A DNA stretch of 17,180 nucleotides from an uncultured Sutterella sp. (GCA_905192805.1 CAJJMF010000033.1:1-17180); one strand, 5' to 3'; positions 1 through 9,053 are shown, counted from the stretch's first letter. Made by a program: numbers and translations. Notes: generated by a model not told the origin, from the sequence alone.

Positions 1-1278
1 GGGGATATGCTCCAAGAGGGAGGGACCGACGCGAACCGCGAACGCATCGAATATATGCTCGATCGTAGTGATAGGGCGGTGTCGTGGCTGCGTAAACAAG
101 GGGCCGATTTAGAGGCGACGCAGGACTATTCCAATCTCAATTACCCGGTTGCCTTTCATCCGATCGCGGGCTCATACACGGTGGGCGAAGAAATTATCAA
201 GGCCCTCGTTCATAGTGCAGAAACCCTCAATATTCCCATGTTGACCCTGACGCATGTGACGACGTTGCTCTTAGACCATGAGGGCACCGCCACGGGGGTT
301 CAAGCCATCACAGCGGACGGCCGTAAGATTGAAGTGCAAGCCGCGGCCGTCGTCATTGCCTCGGGGGGCTTTGCCGAAAACCGTAAGCTCCTCGACAAGT
401 ACGTCAAACTCCCCTTCCCGATGAGTAGCACCAATTTGCCAGGTACCACGGGTGACGGGATTGAAATGGCGTTGGGCGTGGGGGCCGATTTAGTCGCGAT
501 GAATCATGTGATGATTCACTTGACCACCATGCCCTTCTCGGGGCTCTTGATGCCAGTGCAGGCCCGATCGGCCGGTGGCATCCTGATTAATAGTCAAGGT
601 CAACGCTTTACCGACGAACTCTCTCACGATGTTGCCCCGTTTTATCAGCGCGCGGACGGTCATGCGTGGTTAATTTTGGATCAGAAAATCATCGATCGCT
701 ATCCGGTGTTGCGTAACTACGCACAGCTTGGCTTCATGATTAAAGGGCGTACCGAAGAAGAACTGGCCCGGATGATTCGCGTCTCGCCTCAGCAACTCTA
801 TGAGGAACTACGACGCTACCGCGTCGATGTGTCTCAGCATGAAGACCCGGTCTTTCATCGCCCGACGCTAGCGAGTGCCTTGGACCACTATCCTCTTTAT
901 GCGGTGAATGTGGAACCGGGGCTACAAAGCACACTCGGGGGTATCCGTACGGACTTAACCACCCGTGTACTGCGACCCAATCGCACTCCCATCCTGGGGC
1001 TCTATGCGGTGGGTGAAGTGGCTGGCGGTATTTTCGGTAGCCGCCGTATTGAAGGCTCAGGGCTCACGGCGAGCATCGTTTTTGGGATGATTGGGGGTGA
1101 GCAAGCAGCCCACTACGCCAAGACCAATCCGCGTCGAGCGCTACCGAAGGCCATAGAAGTAATGGCGGAGCCGCCCGTTACGCCCGTATTGATTCAACCC
1201 TCCACCTTAGCGAATAATCCGCCCGAGGTGAAGGTGCCTACTGACGCGACACCGAGTACGCCCAAAAAAGGCTCCTAA
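1..1278 (+). CDS. FAD-dependent fumarate-reductase-like flavoprotein, C-terminal part (5' partial)
   Basis: The frame is open from base 1, so the N-terminal part with the FAD dinucleotide-binding motif lies upstream and the ATG at 7 is internal. About 425 residues are visible. They match the flavoprotein domain of flavocytochrome c / fumarate reductase / urocanate reductase-type enzymes: a GGF segment near 364-372, an IHLTTMP segment near 514-534, GQRF..DEL at 595-621, TLGG at 931-942 and a final FAD-contacting stretch AVGEVAGGIFGSRR at 1006-1047. Such enzymes reduce a C=C bond in an organic acid, often as a periplasmic respiratory acceptor. Two positions that are His and Arg in fumarate reductases appear changed here (see findings), so the substrate is unknown. 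The protein ends in a Pro/Thr-rich tail of about 45 residues beyond the domain. The stop is at 1276-1278. Family membership is fairly sure; substrate and location cannot be judged without the N-terminus. Confidence 0.8.
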   Translation, partial: GDMLQEGGTDANRERIEYMLDRSDRAVSWLRKQGADLEATQDYSNLNYPVAFHPIAGSYTVGEEIIKALVHSAETLNIPMLTLTHVTTLLLDHEGTATGVQAITADGRKIEVQAAAVVIASGGFAENRKLLDKYVKLPFPMSSTNLPGTTGDGIEMALGVGADLVAMNHVMIHLTTMPFSGLLMPVQARSAGGILINSQGQRFTDELSHDVAPFYQRADGHAWLILDQKIIDRYPVLRNYAQLGFMIKGRTEEELARMIRVSPQQLYEELRRYRVDVSQHEDPVFHRPTLASALDHYPLYAVNVEPGLQSTLGGIRTDLTTRVLRPNRTPILGLYAVGEVAGGIFGSRRIEGSGLTASIVFGMIGGEQAAHYAKTNPRRALPKAIEVMAEPPVTPVLIQPSTLANNPPEVKVPTDATPSTPKKGS

Positions 1279-1407
1279 GTCGCATAACGTAAGCGTTTGC
1301 CTCACACACCCGTTAAAGGATCCCATTGCGAAAACGGGCCTAAATCAGTAAGCTTGGAAGTCAATTCTTCCTTCAACTCACTGTTTGCCTTGGCGCAAAG
1401 GTTAGGC

Positions 1408-2646
1408 ATGTCGTTACGGATATTTCATAGTGCCGATTGGCATTTCGGCAAGATGATCGGTCCTTTGGACCGGACGCATGATTTTGAAGCGTTTCTGGAG
1501 CGTTTTCTGGCGCTTGTCGAAGCACGTCGCCCTCAGGTTTTGCTATTGGCTGGGGATATCTTCGATACATCGCTGCCCTCGAATAACGCGCAAAAACTCT
1601 ACTACACCCTCATTCATCGCTTACAAAACACCTCCATTGAAGCCGTGGTGATTGCCGCCGGGAATCATGACTCGCAACGGTTTCTCGACGCGCCCCGTGC
1701 ACTCTTAGAAACCATGAATTGTTTTATCGCTGGCACGCGCCCCGAGGAGCAGGTGTTTGTGTTACGCGATCGCGACGGACATCCACGACTTGGGGTGGCG
1801 GCAGTGCCGTACTTACGCGAGGCCGATGTACGCAAGGGCGGGTTGGACTATTCCGATGCGGATCGCGCTACTCTCTTTGAACAAGGGGTTCGCGCTCACT
1901 ACGATCATGTCTATACCCTTTTAGAGGAGGCGCTCGCTGGGGCGAACGTCCCACGCGTGGCGATGGGGCATTTGTTTGTTGTTGGGTCCGAGCTTCGCCC
2001 CGGGCTGACAAGTGCCAAAGATTATGGGGTGGCCAACGTGGGCTCACTCAATGCGGTCAGTAGTCGCGCTTTTGGTGACGCTTGGGATTACGTCGCGCTG
2101 GGGCACATTCATCATGCGCAAGCTGTTGAAGCCCCCATACCCATGCGCTATGCCGGTGCTCCGTTGGCGTTGAGTTTCAACCATCGTCACTACGAACACA
2201 GTCTCGTGGAGTTGACCTTTGACGCAGCGGGAGTGATGCATACCGAATTGCTTCCGATCGAGCAGCCCCGTGCGTTTATCCATATTGAGGGAGACTTAGC
2301 GCAGATCGAAGCACAGTTGCGTGAAACGGGGAAAAACCACCCATCCGCCTACGTGGAAGTGCACCTTACCGAAGGGGAGGCGCCAGTGAATTTGTCCGAA
2401 GCGCTCGCACACTTGGCGCAAGAGGTGGGGGTTGAACTCATTGCGGTACGCAACACCCAAGCCATGCGCCGCTATCAAGACGCCGATGCACAAGGAATTC
2501 GACTCGATGACTTTACGCCCGAAGAGGTGTTTAAGCTCTATGCCCAAACCCTGCCGATAGGTTCAGAGGAAGTGGCTCGTTACGAGGCCTTGCTCTCTCA
2601 CTCGGTAAAACAGGTATTAGCGGGTAAGTCCGTGGAGGAAAGTTAA
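1408..2646 (+). CDS. sbcD: SbcD, nuclease subunit of the SbcCD exo/endonuclease
   Basis: SbcD is the Mre11-type metallophosphoesterase that cuts DNA ends and hairpins together with the ATPase SbcC. The two-metal site is visible in 412 residues: D10 and H12 in SADWH, GDIFD at 49-53, GNHD at 85-88, H188 in MGHLF, and GHIHH with H233 and H235. Length fits the family (about 400). The frame is open further upstream to a TTG at 1297, but I chose ATG 1408: it gives the usual family start (MSLRIFHSADWH), has AAAGG at 1397-1401 six bases ahead, and the extra 37 residues look unlike the family. The stop codon TAA at 2644-2646 abuts the sbcC start, so the two are co-transcribed and probably translationally coupled. 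No convincing promoter is seen; a weak 6-bp inverted repeat (CCCGTT 1309-1314, AACGGG 1333-1338) lies between the flavoprotein gene and sbcD. Confidence 0.95.
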   Translation: MSLRIFHSADWHFGKMIGPLDRTHDFEAFLERFLALVEARRPQVLLLAGDIFDTSLPSNNAQKLYYTLIHRLQNTSIEAVVIAAGNHDSQRFLDAPRALLETMNCFIAGTRPEEQVFVLRDRDGHPRLGVAAVPYLREADVRKGGLDYSDADRATLFEQGVRAHYDHVYTLLEEALAGANVPRVAMGHLFVVGSELRPGLTSAKDYGVANVGSLNAVSSRAFGDAWDYVALGHIHHAQAVEAPIPMRYAGAPLALSFNHRHYEHSLVELTFDAAGVMHTELLPIEQPRAFIHIEGDLAQIEAQLRETGKNHPSAYVEVHLTEGEAPVNLSEALAHLAQEVGVELIAVRNTQAMRRYQDADAQGIRLDDFTPEEVFKLYAQTLPIGSEEVARYEALLSHSVKQVLAGKSVEES

Positions 2647-5600
2647 GTGCGACTTTTAACGTTGGATTTTGAAAATGTCAATTCGCTCTACGGACACTGG
2701 CGTATTGATTTTACGCATCCCGACTATGTCCGCAATCCGCTTTTTGCCATTATTGGCCCCACGGGCAGTGGGAAAAGTTCGCTCTTAGACGCGATTTCGC
2801 TTGGACTCTATGGACAAACGCCCCGCATGCAAACCATGGGCTCGGGGGACGAATCCGATATTGCCTGTCCGGTTCTCAGTAAAGGCGAAAAACTCGTGCG
2901 TGCTCAGGTCTGTTTTGAGGCGGATGGACGCGTTTATCTCAGTCGCTGGCAACGGCGTATCGGCGTGCGTAGTGGAAAATTAAATCCCCCAGAGGTCGAA
3001 CTCATTGCGCTGGCGACGCCCGAGGCAAACGAAGGCGAAGTGATCACCACAAAGCTCACCGAGTGGCGAGAACAGATAGAAGCCCTCACCCACATGACGT
3101 TTGCGACGTTCTTACGCAGTGTGCTTCTCTCTCAAGGGGCTTTTGCGGATTTCTTGAAAGCCAAGGATGACGACCGGGCGGCGTTACTCGAGCAGATTAC
3201 AGGAACGGCCATTTACACCGAGGTGAGTCGCTGGGTTTTTGAGAAGGCTAAATATGAGCGCCATCAACGTGAACAGATTGAAGCGCGACTCGGGGCGATC
3301 ACGCTCTTGAGTGACGCAGAGCGCCAACAGATGGAGTCTGAGGTTTCTCAAGTGGCCCAAACGGTCCAGGCGCTGAAAGCACAACGAACTCAAATCGATG
3401 CCCAATGGCAGTGGCGCCGTTCGCTCAATCAGGCGGAGCGTCAGTACCATACGGCACTGACGCAAAGTGATGGCTATCGTGAGCAGCATCTCGCTTACCA
3501 AACCGAACGGGAACGTGCTCAACGGGCCCGCCAAGCGCTTGAGCCAGCGCGTCGTTGGGATGAGGTGCTAACGCAAACGGCATTAACGCAAACGTTAAGC
3601 GTGGCAGTAACACGCTTAGATGATGCGCTAAAAGCGGCCCAAGCGAGTTTCAGCACCTTAAGTGGAGACGCTCAAACGGCACGTCAGGCGCTTGACGTGG
3701 CACAAACGGAAGAGAATGCCTTTGAACCGCTCTTTGAGCGCGTGATTGCTCTCGATCAGGCGATAACGCTCGCCAGACAAAAGCGGGAACAAGCGAGTCA
3801 ACAGTCGGCGCATCACACGCAACGTCTGGCTCAGACGGAGGCTACACTCGCGGACTTACAACGCACGCTACTGGCATATCAAAACGAACGTACCGAACTC
3901 ACGAAAACCTATGATGTGACCCGTCCCATCGAGTCCACTCAAGCGTGTTGGTTGGCCCTCGAGCAATGGGAAAAAGAACGAGGACAGTGTGCGGATGCGC
4001 GAAAACGTCATAGCGCTGCCCAAGCCGATCGAGAGCGTGAGCGCAAACACTACGAGTTAGCCCAACAGGCTCTGCCAGCACTTCGTGCTGCGTATAGGCA
4101 AGCCGATGAAGACGTGACACAACTCACCCAAGACTACGACGCGCGTTTTGGAAAAGCCCGTTTGCTCGAACAGCTCACGCGTTGGCTCGCGGCACGTCGT
4201 CAAGCGCAAAGCGAAGCGCACTGGTTGTCGCTCTCACAGGTCGATCAAGCCCTAAGGGACTTAGAAAATACGTGGGAGCACGAGGCGCCCGCGACTTGGT
4301 GGGATGCGTCGGGACGTCCGAGCTTAGTGGCTACACGCCTCGAATTAACGCGGCCTTTAGAGGAGGCGTTGGCGAGCAATCCAGCACTCACCCAACGGTT
4401 AGAGGCGTTACGAGGCCTGCCAGCGGCACAGCTCGTGCAAGAAGATGACACGTCACTCTTAGCATGGGCGCAATCCGAGGAGGAGTTCGCTCATACCCTT
4501 GAGACGAGGCGACAAGCCCGTCAAACGGCCGAAATGGCTTTACGACAAGGGGAGGAAACGCTCGCGTTAGCGAAGACGAAATACGATCACGTTCAAGCGC
4601 AACATACGCTCCTCGCGGAGCGCTACGAGCAAAGTGTCTCGTCCGAAGCACAGGCTAAGGCGACGTTAGCTCAACACGCCATCGCTTTAAGACTGATTAC
4701 GCCTGAGCAGGAGTTTACGCCCTCCGACATAAGGGCTTCGCTCAACGCGCTGGATGCCCAAATGGGGGCACTAAAGGGGGCCAAAGAGCGACTCGTTGAG
4801 CTCGAGAATTTGGGTGTAAAGGTGCAGACGCAATGGCAAGCGGCTCAGGAAACAAAGCGTGTTCTGGAGCGTGAAGGGGGTGAGTGGCAAACACTGGCAG
4901 AAAAAGCCCGTGAGTCGCTTGAATCATTACAACAAGAGCGTCATGCGCTTTTTGGTAGCCAAGATCCCAAAGTCCACGCACGGCAATTAAAGGCGAAGAG
5001 CAACGAGCGAAGTGAAGCCTTCCAGGCGATCTTGGCCCGTCAAACGGAGGCGAGTCAAACGGTGGTGGAATTGACCACACGGAGCGAAGAAAAACGTACC
5101 CAGTTGAGCGAACAACGTCATCGTGAGACGCTCTCACGAGAACAGTTTGCTCAGGCACTGGTTGCGGCGGCAATCCCAACACTGGAAGCGCTCCAAGCGA
5201 TGCGACTTCCGTTAACCGATATCGAAGCGCTCGAAGCGGAGGCTCTCCGTCGTGAGAAAGCCCTTGAGGCGAGTTTGGTCGAAGTGAAAGTGCGGCAAGA
5301 CACGGTTGAAAAATTGAAGGCACAAGCCCTCAGCACCCACACCGAGGACGAATTGACCGAGCGCTTAGAGCGCCTTTCGGAGACCCTTGAGACACAAGTC
5401 GCCCAACAACACCGATTAGCGAGTCGTTTAGAAAGCGATACCCAAGAACGCTCCAAACACCTCGCCGCGCAACAGGAGTTAGCCCGCCAACGTGCTAAAG
5501 AAGCCGATTGGCAGGGGCTAAGTTCGTTGATTGGCAGTCATGACGGGAAAAAATTTCGTACGATTGCCCAAAAAATCACCTTTAAAGTGTTGTTAAGGGA

Positions 5601-6027
5601 AACCAACCGGGTCATGCGAACGATGACCACGCGCTACTCGCTCGCAGCCGCTGGAGTGAGTGGCATGGGGGTGGATGTGATTGACCATGACATGGGCAGT
5701 ATTGTTCGTACGGCCAGTAATTTGTCGGGTGGAGAGACCTTCATGGTGAGTCTCTCGATGGCATTGGCCCTCTCACGTATGGGAGGTCAGTACCTCAACG
5801 TGGATACGCTCTTTCTGGATGAGGGGTTTGGTACGTTGGACGAGGAGGCACTCAATAAGGCGATCTATGCCTTGGAAACGTTGCAGCGCAGTAGTGGCAA
5901 ACTCATTGGCATCATCTCGCACGTGAAGATGATTCGCGAGCGTATCGTGCAACAAGTAGAGGTTAAACCGATCGCCGGGACGGGACGAAGTCTTTTGGTG
6001 GGTTCGGGGATTAGCCGGCTGGATTAA
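2647..6027 (+). CDS. sbcC: SbcC, Rad50/SMC-like ATPase subunit of SbcCD
   Basis: The 1126-residue protein has the SMC/Rad50 plan: N-terminal ATPase lobe with Walker A GPTGSGKS at 37-44, two long Gln/Glu/Arg-rich coiled-coil arms (about 190-530 and 615-960), and a C-terminal lobe with the signature LSGGE at 1026-1030, Walker B ending in D1058-E1059, and the switch histidine H1092. ATP binding clamps DNA ends and controls SbcD cutting. The start is GTG at 2647, directly after the sbcD stop, with GGAGG at 2634-2638 inside the sbcD end. Length is near that of E. coli SbcC (about 1050). The odd point is the apex: the only cysteines are C74, C89, C434 and C448, so there is no CxxC zinc hook. The segment about 540-612, with W551-W552 and several prolines, breaks the coil and is the likely apex. 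Recognition of the family is secure. Confidence 0.95.
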   Translation: MRLLTLDFENVNSLYGHWRIDFTHPDYVRNPLFAIIGPTGSGKSSLLDAISLGLYGQTPRMQTMGSGDESDIACPVLSKGEKLVRAQVCFEADGRVYLSRWQRRIGVRSGKLNPPEVELIALATPEANEGEVITTKLTEWREQIEALTHMTFATFLRSVLLSQGAFADFLKAKDDDRAALLEQITGTAIYTEVSRWVFEKAKYERHQREQIEARLGAITLLSDAERQQMESEVSQVAQTVQALKAQRTQIDAQWQWRRSLNQAERQYHTALTQSDGYREQHLAYQTERERAQRARQALEPARRWDEVLTQTALTQTLSVAVTRLDDALKAAQASFSTLSGDAQTARQALDVAQTEENAFEPLFERVIALDQAITLARQKREQASQQSAHHTQRLAQTEATLADLQRTLLAYQNERTELTKTYDVTRPIESTQACWLALEQWEKERGQCADARKRHSAAQADRERERKHYELAQQALPALRAAYRQADEDVTQLTQDYDARFGKARLLEQLTRWLAARRQAQSEAHWLSLSQVDQALRDLENTWEHEAPATWWDASGRPSLVATRLELTRPLEEALASNPALTQRLEALRGLPAAQLVQEDDTSLLAWAQSEEEFAHTLETRRQARQTAEMALRQGEETLALAKTKYDHVQAQHTLLAERYEQSVSSEAQAKATLAQHAIALRLITPEQEFTPSDIRASLNALDAQMGALKGAKERLVELENLGVKVQTQWQAAQETKRVLEREGGEWQTLAEKARESLESLQQERHALFGSQDPKVHARQLKAKSNERSEAFQAILARQTEASQTVVELTTRSEEKRTQLSEQRHRETLSREQFAQALVAAAIPTLEALQAMRLPLTDIEALEAEALRREKALEASLVEVKVRQDTVEKLKAQALSTHTEDELTERLERLSETLETQVAQQHRLASRLESDTQERSKHLAAQQELARQRAKEADWQGLSSLIGSHDGKKFRTIAQKITFKVLLRETNRVMRTMTTRYSLAAAGVSGMGVDVIDHDMGSIVRTASNLSGGETFMVSLSMALALSRMGGQYLNVDTLFLDEGFGTLDEEALNKAIYALETLQRSSGKLIGIISHVKMIRERIVQQVEVKPIAGTGRSLLVGSGISRLD

Positions 6028-6031
6028 TAAA

Positions 6032-6064
6032 GGGCGCTCAACGGTGTTGAACCGCTTAGCGCCC
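6032..6064. terminator. Hairpin terminator between convergent sbcC and lplT
   Basis: GGGCGCT (6032-6038) pairs with AGCGCCC (6058-6064), and CGGT (6042-6045) pairs with ACCG (6051-6054) inside it around a 5-base loop. On the minus strand the stem is followed by TTTATTAA, so it fits an intrinsic terminator for lplT. On the plus strand there is no T-run, so termination of sbcC there is less certain. Confidence 0.7.
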
Positions 6065-6087
6065 GTTGATGGCGACAAAAGGATAGG

Positions 6088-7416
6088 TTAGTCTTGGGCG
6101 TCCGGACGCTTTTCTTCGCCAATGAGCTGGGTGCTGTCAAACTGGCGTTGATTGTGTTTGTGTTTCCAAATGACGAGTGCCATACTCGACATCACAAAAA
6201 TACCAAAGATGAGCATGGTTCCAGGTACCGAAATATCGGCTTTGATAAGCAGTGCATACACGCCCAACATCACCAAAATGGAGAGGTTTTCATTGAAATT
6301 TTGCACGGCAATCGAGCGCCCAGCACTCATGAGCACGTGCCCACGGTGTTGCAATAGGGCATTCATCGGCACCACGAAAAAGCCCGCACAAATCCCCACG
6401 AGAATTAAGCCGACGGCAGCGATTAATACGGCCCAACGTAATTCCCAACCAAAGAGATGTAAGCCTCCCGCGGGAACCATGTCTTGAGTGAAGTAACTCA
6501 TCACAATCACCAAGACGCCCATGCAAATGCCCATTGGAAGCACAGCCAGTGAACGCTTCAATGGAATCTTGGCTGCCGCCAACACTGCCCCCACCGCAAT
6601 GCCTAAGCTCACGACCGCTTGCATGATGGCACCTTGAGAGAGGTCCATCCCCAGGGCATGGTTACACCATTTCAGGACTAAGAACTGCAAAACGGCTCCC
6701 GCCCCCCAAAAGAGCGTGGTGACGGAGAGTGAAATTTGTCCGAGCTTATCGGTCCAAAGCAACTGACAGCTTTTGGCAAATTTCTGAATAGTGTGAATCG
6801 GATCTAAGGGCTGTTTCGGGTAACGTGCGCCCGTATCGGGAATGGCTAAATTGACGATCGATGCGGCTAAATACACGAAAGCAATGGCAAAGATGGCCGC
6901 TTCGGCAAAGCTATGCAAACCAATCGAACTTAAATGGAACGTATCTAGGATGGGTTGGGCGACGTCGGGTTTAATGAGCACCCCTCCGAGGACCACCCCT
7001 AAGATAATGGAGCCTACGGTGAGCCCTTCAATCCATCCGTTGGCGATCACGAGCTGGCGTGCGGGCAAAAGTTCCGTCAAAATCCCGTATTTAGCCGGTG
7101 AATAGGCGGCTGCACCCACGCCCACAATCGCATAAGCGAGTAATGGGTGTCCCCCAAAGAGCATCAATAAGCACCCGATGGCCTTGACAAAGTTGGTGAG
7201 GAACATCACACGCCCTTTGGGCATCGAGTCAGCAAAGAGTCCCACCCAAGCGGCCAGCACGACGTAACTGATCACAAAAAAGAGTTTCAATAGGGGAGTC
7301 ATCCAGTCGGGAGCACCAATACTGGTCAGCAAGGCAATCGCTGCAATGAGGAGCGCATTGTCGGCAAGTGACGACAAAAATTGTGCGCACATGATGGTGT
7401 AAAAACCGCGGTTCAT
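6088..7416 (-). CDS. lplT: LplT, lysophospholipid transporter (MFS)
   Basis: LplT flips lysophospholipids, chiefly lysophosphatidylethanolamine, across the inner membrane so that they can be re-acylated by Aas. The 442-residue protein is hydrophobic throughout, with about 12 probable membrane helices. It opens with the characteristic N-terminus (QFLSSLADNALLIAAIALL at 12-30) and carries the MFS loop motif DSMPKGRVM at 63-71 and SPAKYGILTELLP at 106-118. ATG at 7416 is preceded on its strand by AAAGGA (7423-7428), seven bases upstream. In E. coli lplT is followed by aas; here it stands alone and its 3' neighbour is the convergent sbcC, so any acyltransferase must be elsewhere. It is divergent from alr, an arrangement I recall from Burkholderiales. 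Family assignment is confident; substrate specificity is inferred from homology. Confidence 0.9.
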   Translation of the reverse strand: MNRGFYTIMCAQFLSSLADNALLIAAIALLTSIGAPDWMTPLLKLFFVISYVVLAAWVGLFADSMPKGRVMFLTNFVKAIGCLLMLFGGHPLLAYAIVGVGAAAYSPAKYGILTELLPARQLVIANGWIEGLTVGSIILGVVLGGVLIKPDVAQPILDTFHLSSIGLHSFAEAAIFAIAFVYLAASIVNLAIPDTGARYPKQPLDPIHTIQKFAKSCQLLWTDKLGQISLSVTTLFWGAGAVLQFLVLKWCNHALGMDLSQGAIMQAVVSLGIAVGAVLAAAKIPLKRSLAVLPMGICMGVLVIVMSYFTQDMVPAGGLHLFGWELRWAVLIAAVGLILVGICAGFFVVPMNALLQHRGHVLMSAGRSIAVQNFNENLSILVMLGVYALLIKADISVPGTMLIFGIFVMSSMALVIWKHKHNQRQFDSTQLIGEEKRPDAQD

Positions 7417-7798
7417 GGAATTTCCTTTCTCTGGCGTGAGTAGGTGCTCAACGTCGAATCACTCAAAGGACGCGCTGGGCTCGAGGAACAGGATGCTCGC
7501 TGAGCTCTGGCGATATGAGACTACCCATTCTAGCAAAGTCGCCTTGTGGATAACGGTTAAGATTTTCCCGAACATTTGACCTAGCGAGAACCGATCCGCT
7601 AAGGACGAACGCGAATGCTTTCACGTCCATGACGAATTTTTTTTCAATCCAATGGCGCACTGGACTACCCACACACGCAAGAAGGCGAGTAAGATTTCGC
7701 CTAAGGCTCATGCCTGTAGGATGAAGGTGCCCATGACTCAGTGGTAACAGAGCACATGGACGCAAAACGAGTTAGCAGAGAAATAAAGGAAAAAAGCA
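7417..7798. other. Divergent intergenic region between lplT and alr (382 bases)
   Basis: Apart from the lplT promoter and DnaA box, this region holds a short hairpin CGTC-CAT-GACG followed two bases later by eight T (7637-7644), which resembles a weak plus-strand terminator of a short transcript. I could not find a convincing sigma70 promoter for alr. A 100-codon minus-strand frame spans most of the region but has no supporting features. No RNA gene was recognised. Confidence 0.4.
7527..7553 (-). promoter_or_regulatory. Predicted lplT promoter with a DnaA box over its -35 region
   Basis: On the minus strand an extended -10 element, TGC followed by TAGAAT, occupies 7535-7527. TTATCC at 7553-7548 could serve as a poor -35 (3 of 6 matches, 15-base spacer). 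The same bases form a perfect DnaA box TTATCCACA at 7553-7545. Transcription would begin near 7520, leaving a leader of about 100 bases before lplT. The DnaA box match is exact; its use is inference. Confidence 0.5.
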
Positions 7799-8890
7799 GT
7801 GCCACGTCCTATTTATGCTGAGATTGACATTCCAGCACTTAAACATAACCTAAGTGTGATGCGCCAAAAAGCAGGCGATCGTACCGTGTGGGCCGTGGTG
7901 AAAGCCAATGCCTATGGGCATGGACTCGAAACCGCAGTGGAAGCTTTTGGTGAGGCCGACGGGTTGGCCACGATTGATTTGTGCGATGCTCAACGCGCTC
8001 GTGATGCTGGATGGACCAAGCGCATCTTGTTGTTGGAAGGCTTTTTCGATGCCACCGACATTGATCCCTTACAACACTTAGGGGTGGAAACCGTTATCCA
8101 TTCTCCGTGGCAGATTGAAATTTTGCGCTCGCGTCCCTTGGAAGACGTGCGGGTGCACATCAAGGTCAATTCAGGGATGAACCGTTTAGGGTTCTTGCCC
8201 ATCGAAGTGAATACGGTCTGGGAACAGTTGACGGCCATTAAAGGCGTAAAGATTATGGGCGTTGTGACGCACTTTGCCAATGCCGAGTGGTCGTACAAAG
8301 CCGAAGATCCTGTATCCGTTGAAAAACAATTGGTGCGCATGGGGTATTTGGCCCACTCGGCAACGGCTGCGTGTATGTCGAATTCCGCCGGGATTCTTTG
8401 GCATGACGAAGTGGGCGGTGAAGGTGTACGTGCCGGTGTGGCGCTCTATGGGATTAGCCCCGATAGTCGTATCAGTTCGGAAGAACTCAATTTGATTCCC
8501 GCCATGACGTTGGCCGCCAAAATTATTGCCATTCAACAAATTGCTCCGGGTGAAGCCGTAGGCTATGGGAGCCGTTGGCGTGCCAAGCGCCCCTCACGTA
8601 TTGCGGTCGTGGCCTGTGGGTATGCCGATGGTTACCCGCGTACGATGCCCGATGGAGCCCCGACGTTTGTCGAGGGTCGTATTGCCCCCTTGGTAGGGGC
8701 CGTTTCCATGGATATGTTGGAAATTGACGTGACGGATGTGCCCGAAGCGAAACTCGGTTCTGTGGTGGAACTCTGGGGCAAAAATCTCAATGTTAACAAA
8801 GTGGCTGCCGCCTGCGGAACGATTGGCTACGAATTGATCTGTGCCTTGGCACGTCGTGTTCCGTTAAAAATTGTGCAAGACGGGGCCTAG
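7799..8890 (+). CDS. alr: Alanine racemase
   Basis: This is a PLP enzyme of the cytoplasm that interconverts L- and D-alanine and so supplies D-alanine for peptidoglycan. The 363-residue protein has the PLP-lysine motif AVVKANAYGHG with K35, and the second catalytic base Y256 in VGYGS. The following CGYADGYPR stretch is also typical. Length matches the family (about 360). The start is GTG at 7799, giving MPRPIYAEIDIPALKHN, the usual N-terminus; AAGGA at 7786-7790 lies eight bases upstream. It is transcribed away from lplT and followed by a terminator before radA, so alr and radA appear to be separate units despite being adjacent. Confidence 0.95.
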   Translation: MPRPIYAEIDIPALKHNLSVMRQKAGDRTVWAVVKANAYGHGLETAVEAFGEADGLATIDLCDAQRARDAGWTKRILLLEGFFDATDIDPLQHLGVETVIHSPWQIEILRSRPLEDVRVHIKVNSGMNRLGFLPIEVNTVWEQLTAIKGVKIMGVVTHFANAEWSYKAEDPVSVEKQLVRMGYLAHSATAACMSNSAGILWHDEVGGEGVRAGVALYGISPDSRISSEELNLIPAMTLAAKIIAIQQIAPGEAVGYGSRWRAKRPSRIAVVACGYADGYPRTMPDGAPTFVEGRIAPLVGAVSMDMLEIDVTDVPEAKLGSVVELWGKNLNVNKVAAACGTIGYELICALARRVPLKIVQDGA

Positions 8891-8916
8891 CCCATTAGCG
8901 CGTTTCTCGGTAATAG

Positions 8917-8960
8917 CGGGCTCTTTCGGTACTCAAGTCACCGTGAGGGCCCGTTTTTGT
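8917..8960 (+). terminator. Intrinsic terminator after alr
   Basis: CGGGC (8917-8921) pairs with GCCCG (8949-8953), with an inner CGGT/ACCG stem, followed by five T at 8954-8958 and further T-rich sequence. It lies just after the alr stop and before the predicted radA promoter. Confidence 0.75.
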
Positions 8961-8986
8961 TGTCCCTTCCGTGTGTTCATCGGCTC

Positions 8987-8995
8987 TGCTAGCAT
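8987..8995 (+). promoter_or_regulatory. Predicted extended -10 promoter for radA
   Basis: TGC followed by TAGCAT (8990-8995) resembles an extended -10 element. A -35 match is poor (TTCCGT-like, 17 bases upstream). It sits after the alr terminator and would start RNA near 9002, about 50 bases before radA. Confidence 0.35.
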
Positions 8996-9053
8996 TGGAA
9001 GGCAAATGAAAATTGTCCGTCCAACACGGCATCGCCCCTAAAGGAAGTCATCC

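Noticed and set aside
1297..1407. Upstream TTG start that would lengthen SbcD by 37 residues
   Set aside because: The family start motif and a good ribosome site are at ATG 1408; the extra residues look unlike any SbcD N-terminus.
4742..5323. 193-codon minus-strand frame inside sbcC
   Set aside because: It is antisense to the coiled-coil coding region, has a Pro/Leu/Arg-rich composition typical of a shadow frame, and no recognisable domain.
7545..7553. Replication origin at the DnaA box
   Set aside because: There is a single box, with no clustered boxes, AT-rich unwinding element or dnaA/dnaN genes.
7463..7765. 100-codon minus-strand frame in the lplT-alr gap
   Set aside because: It overlaps the predicted lplT promoter and DnaA box, has no clear ribosome site and resembles no family.
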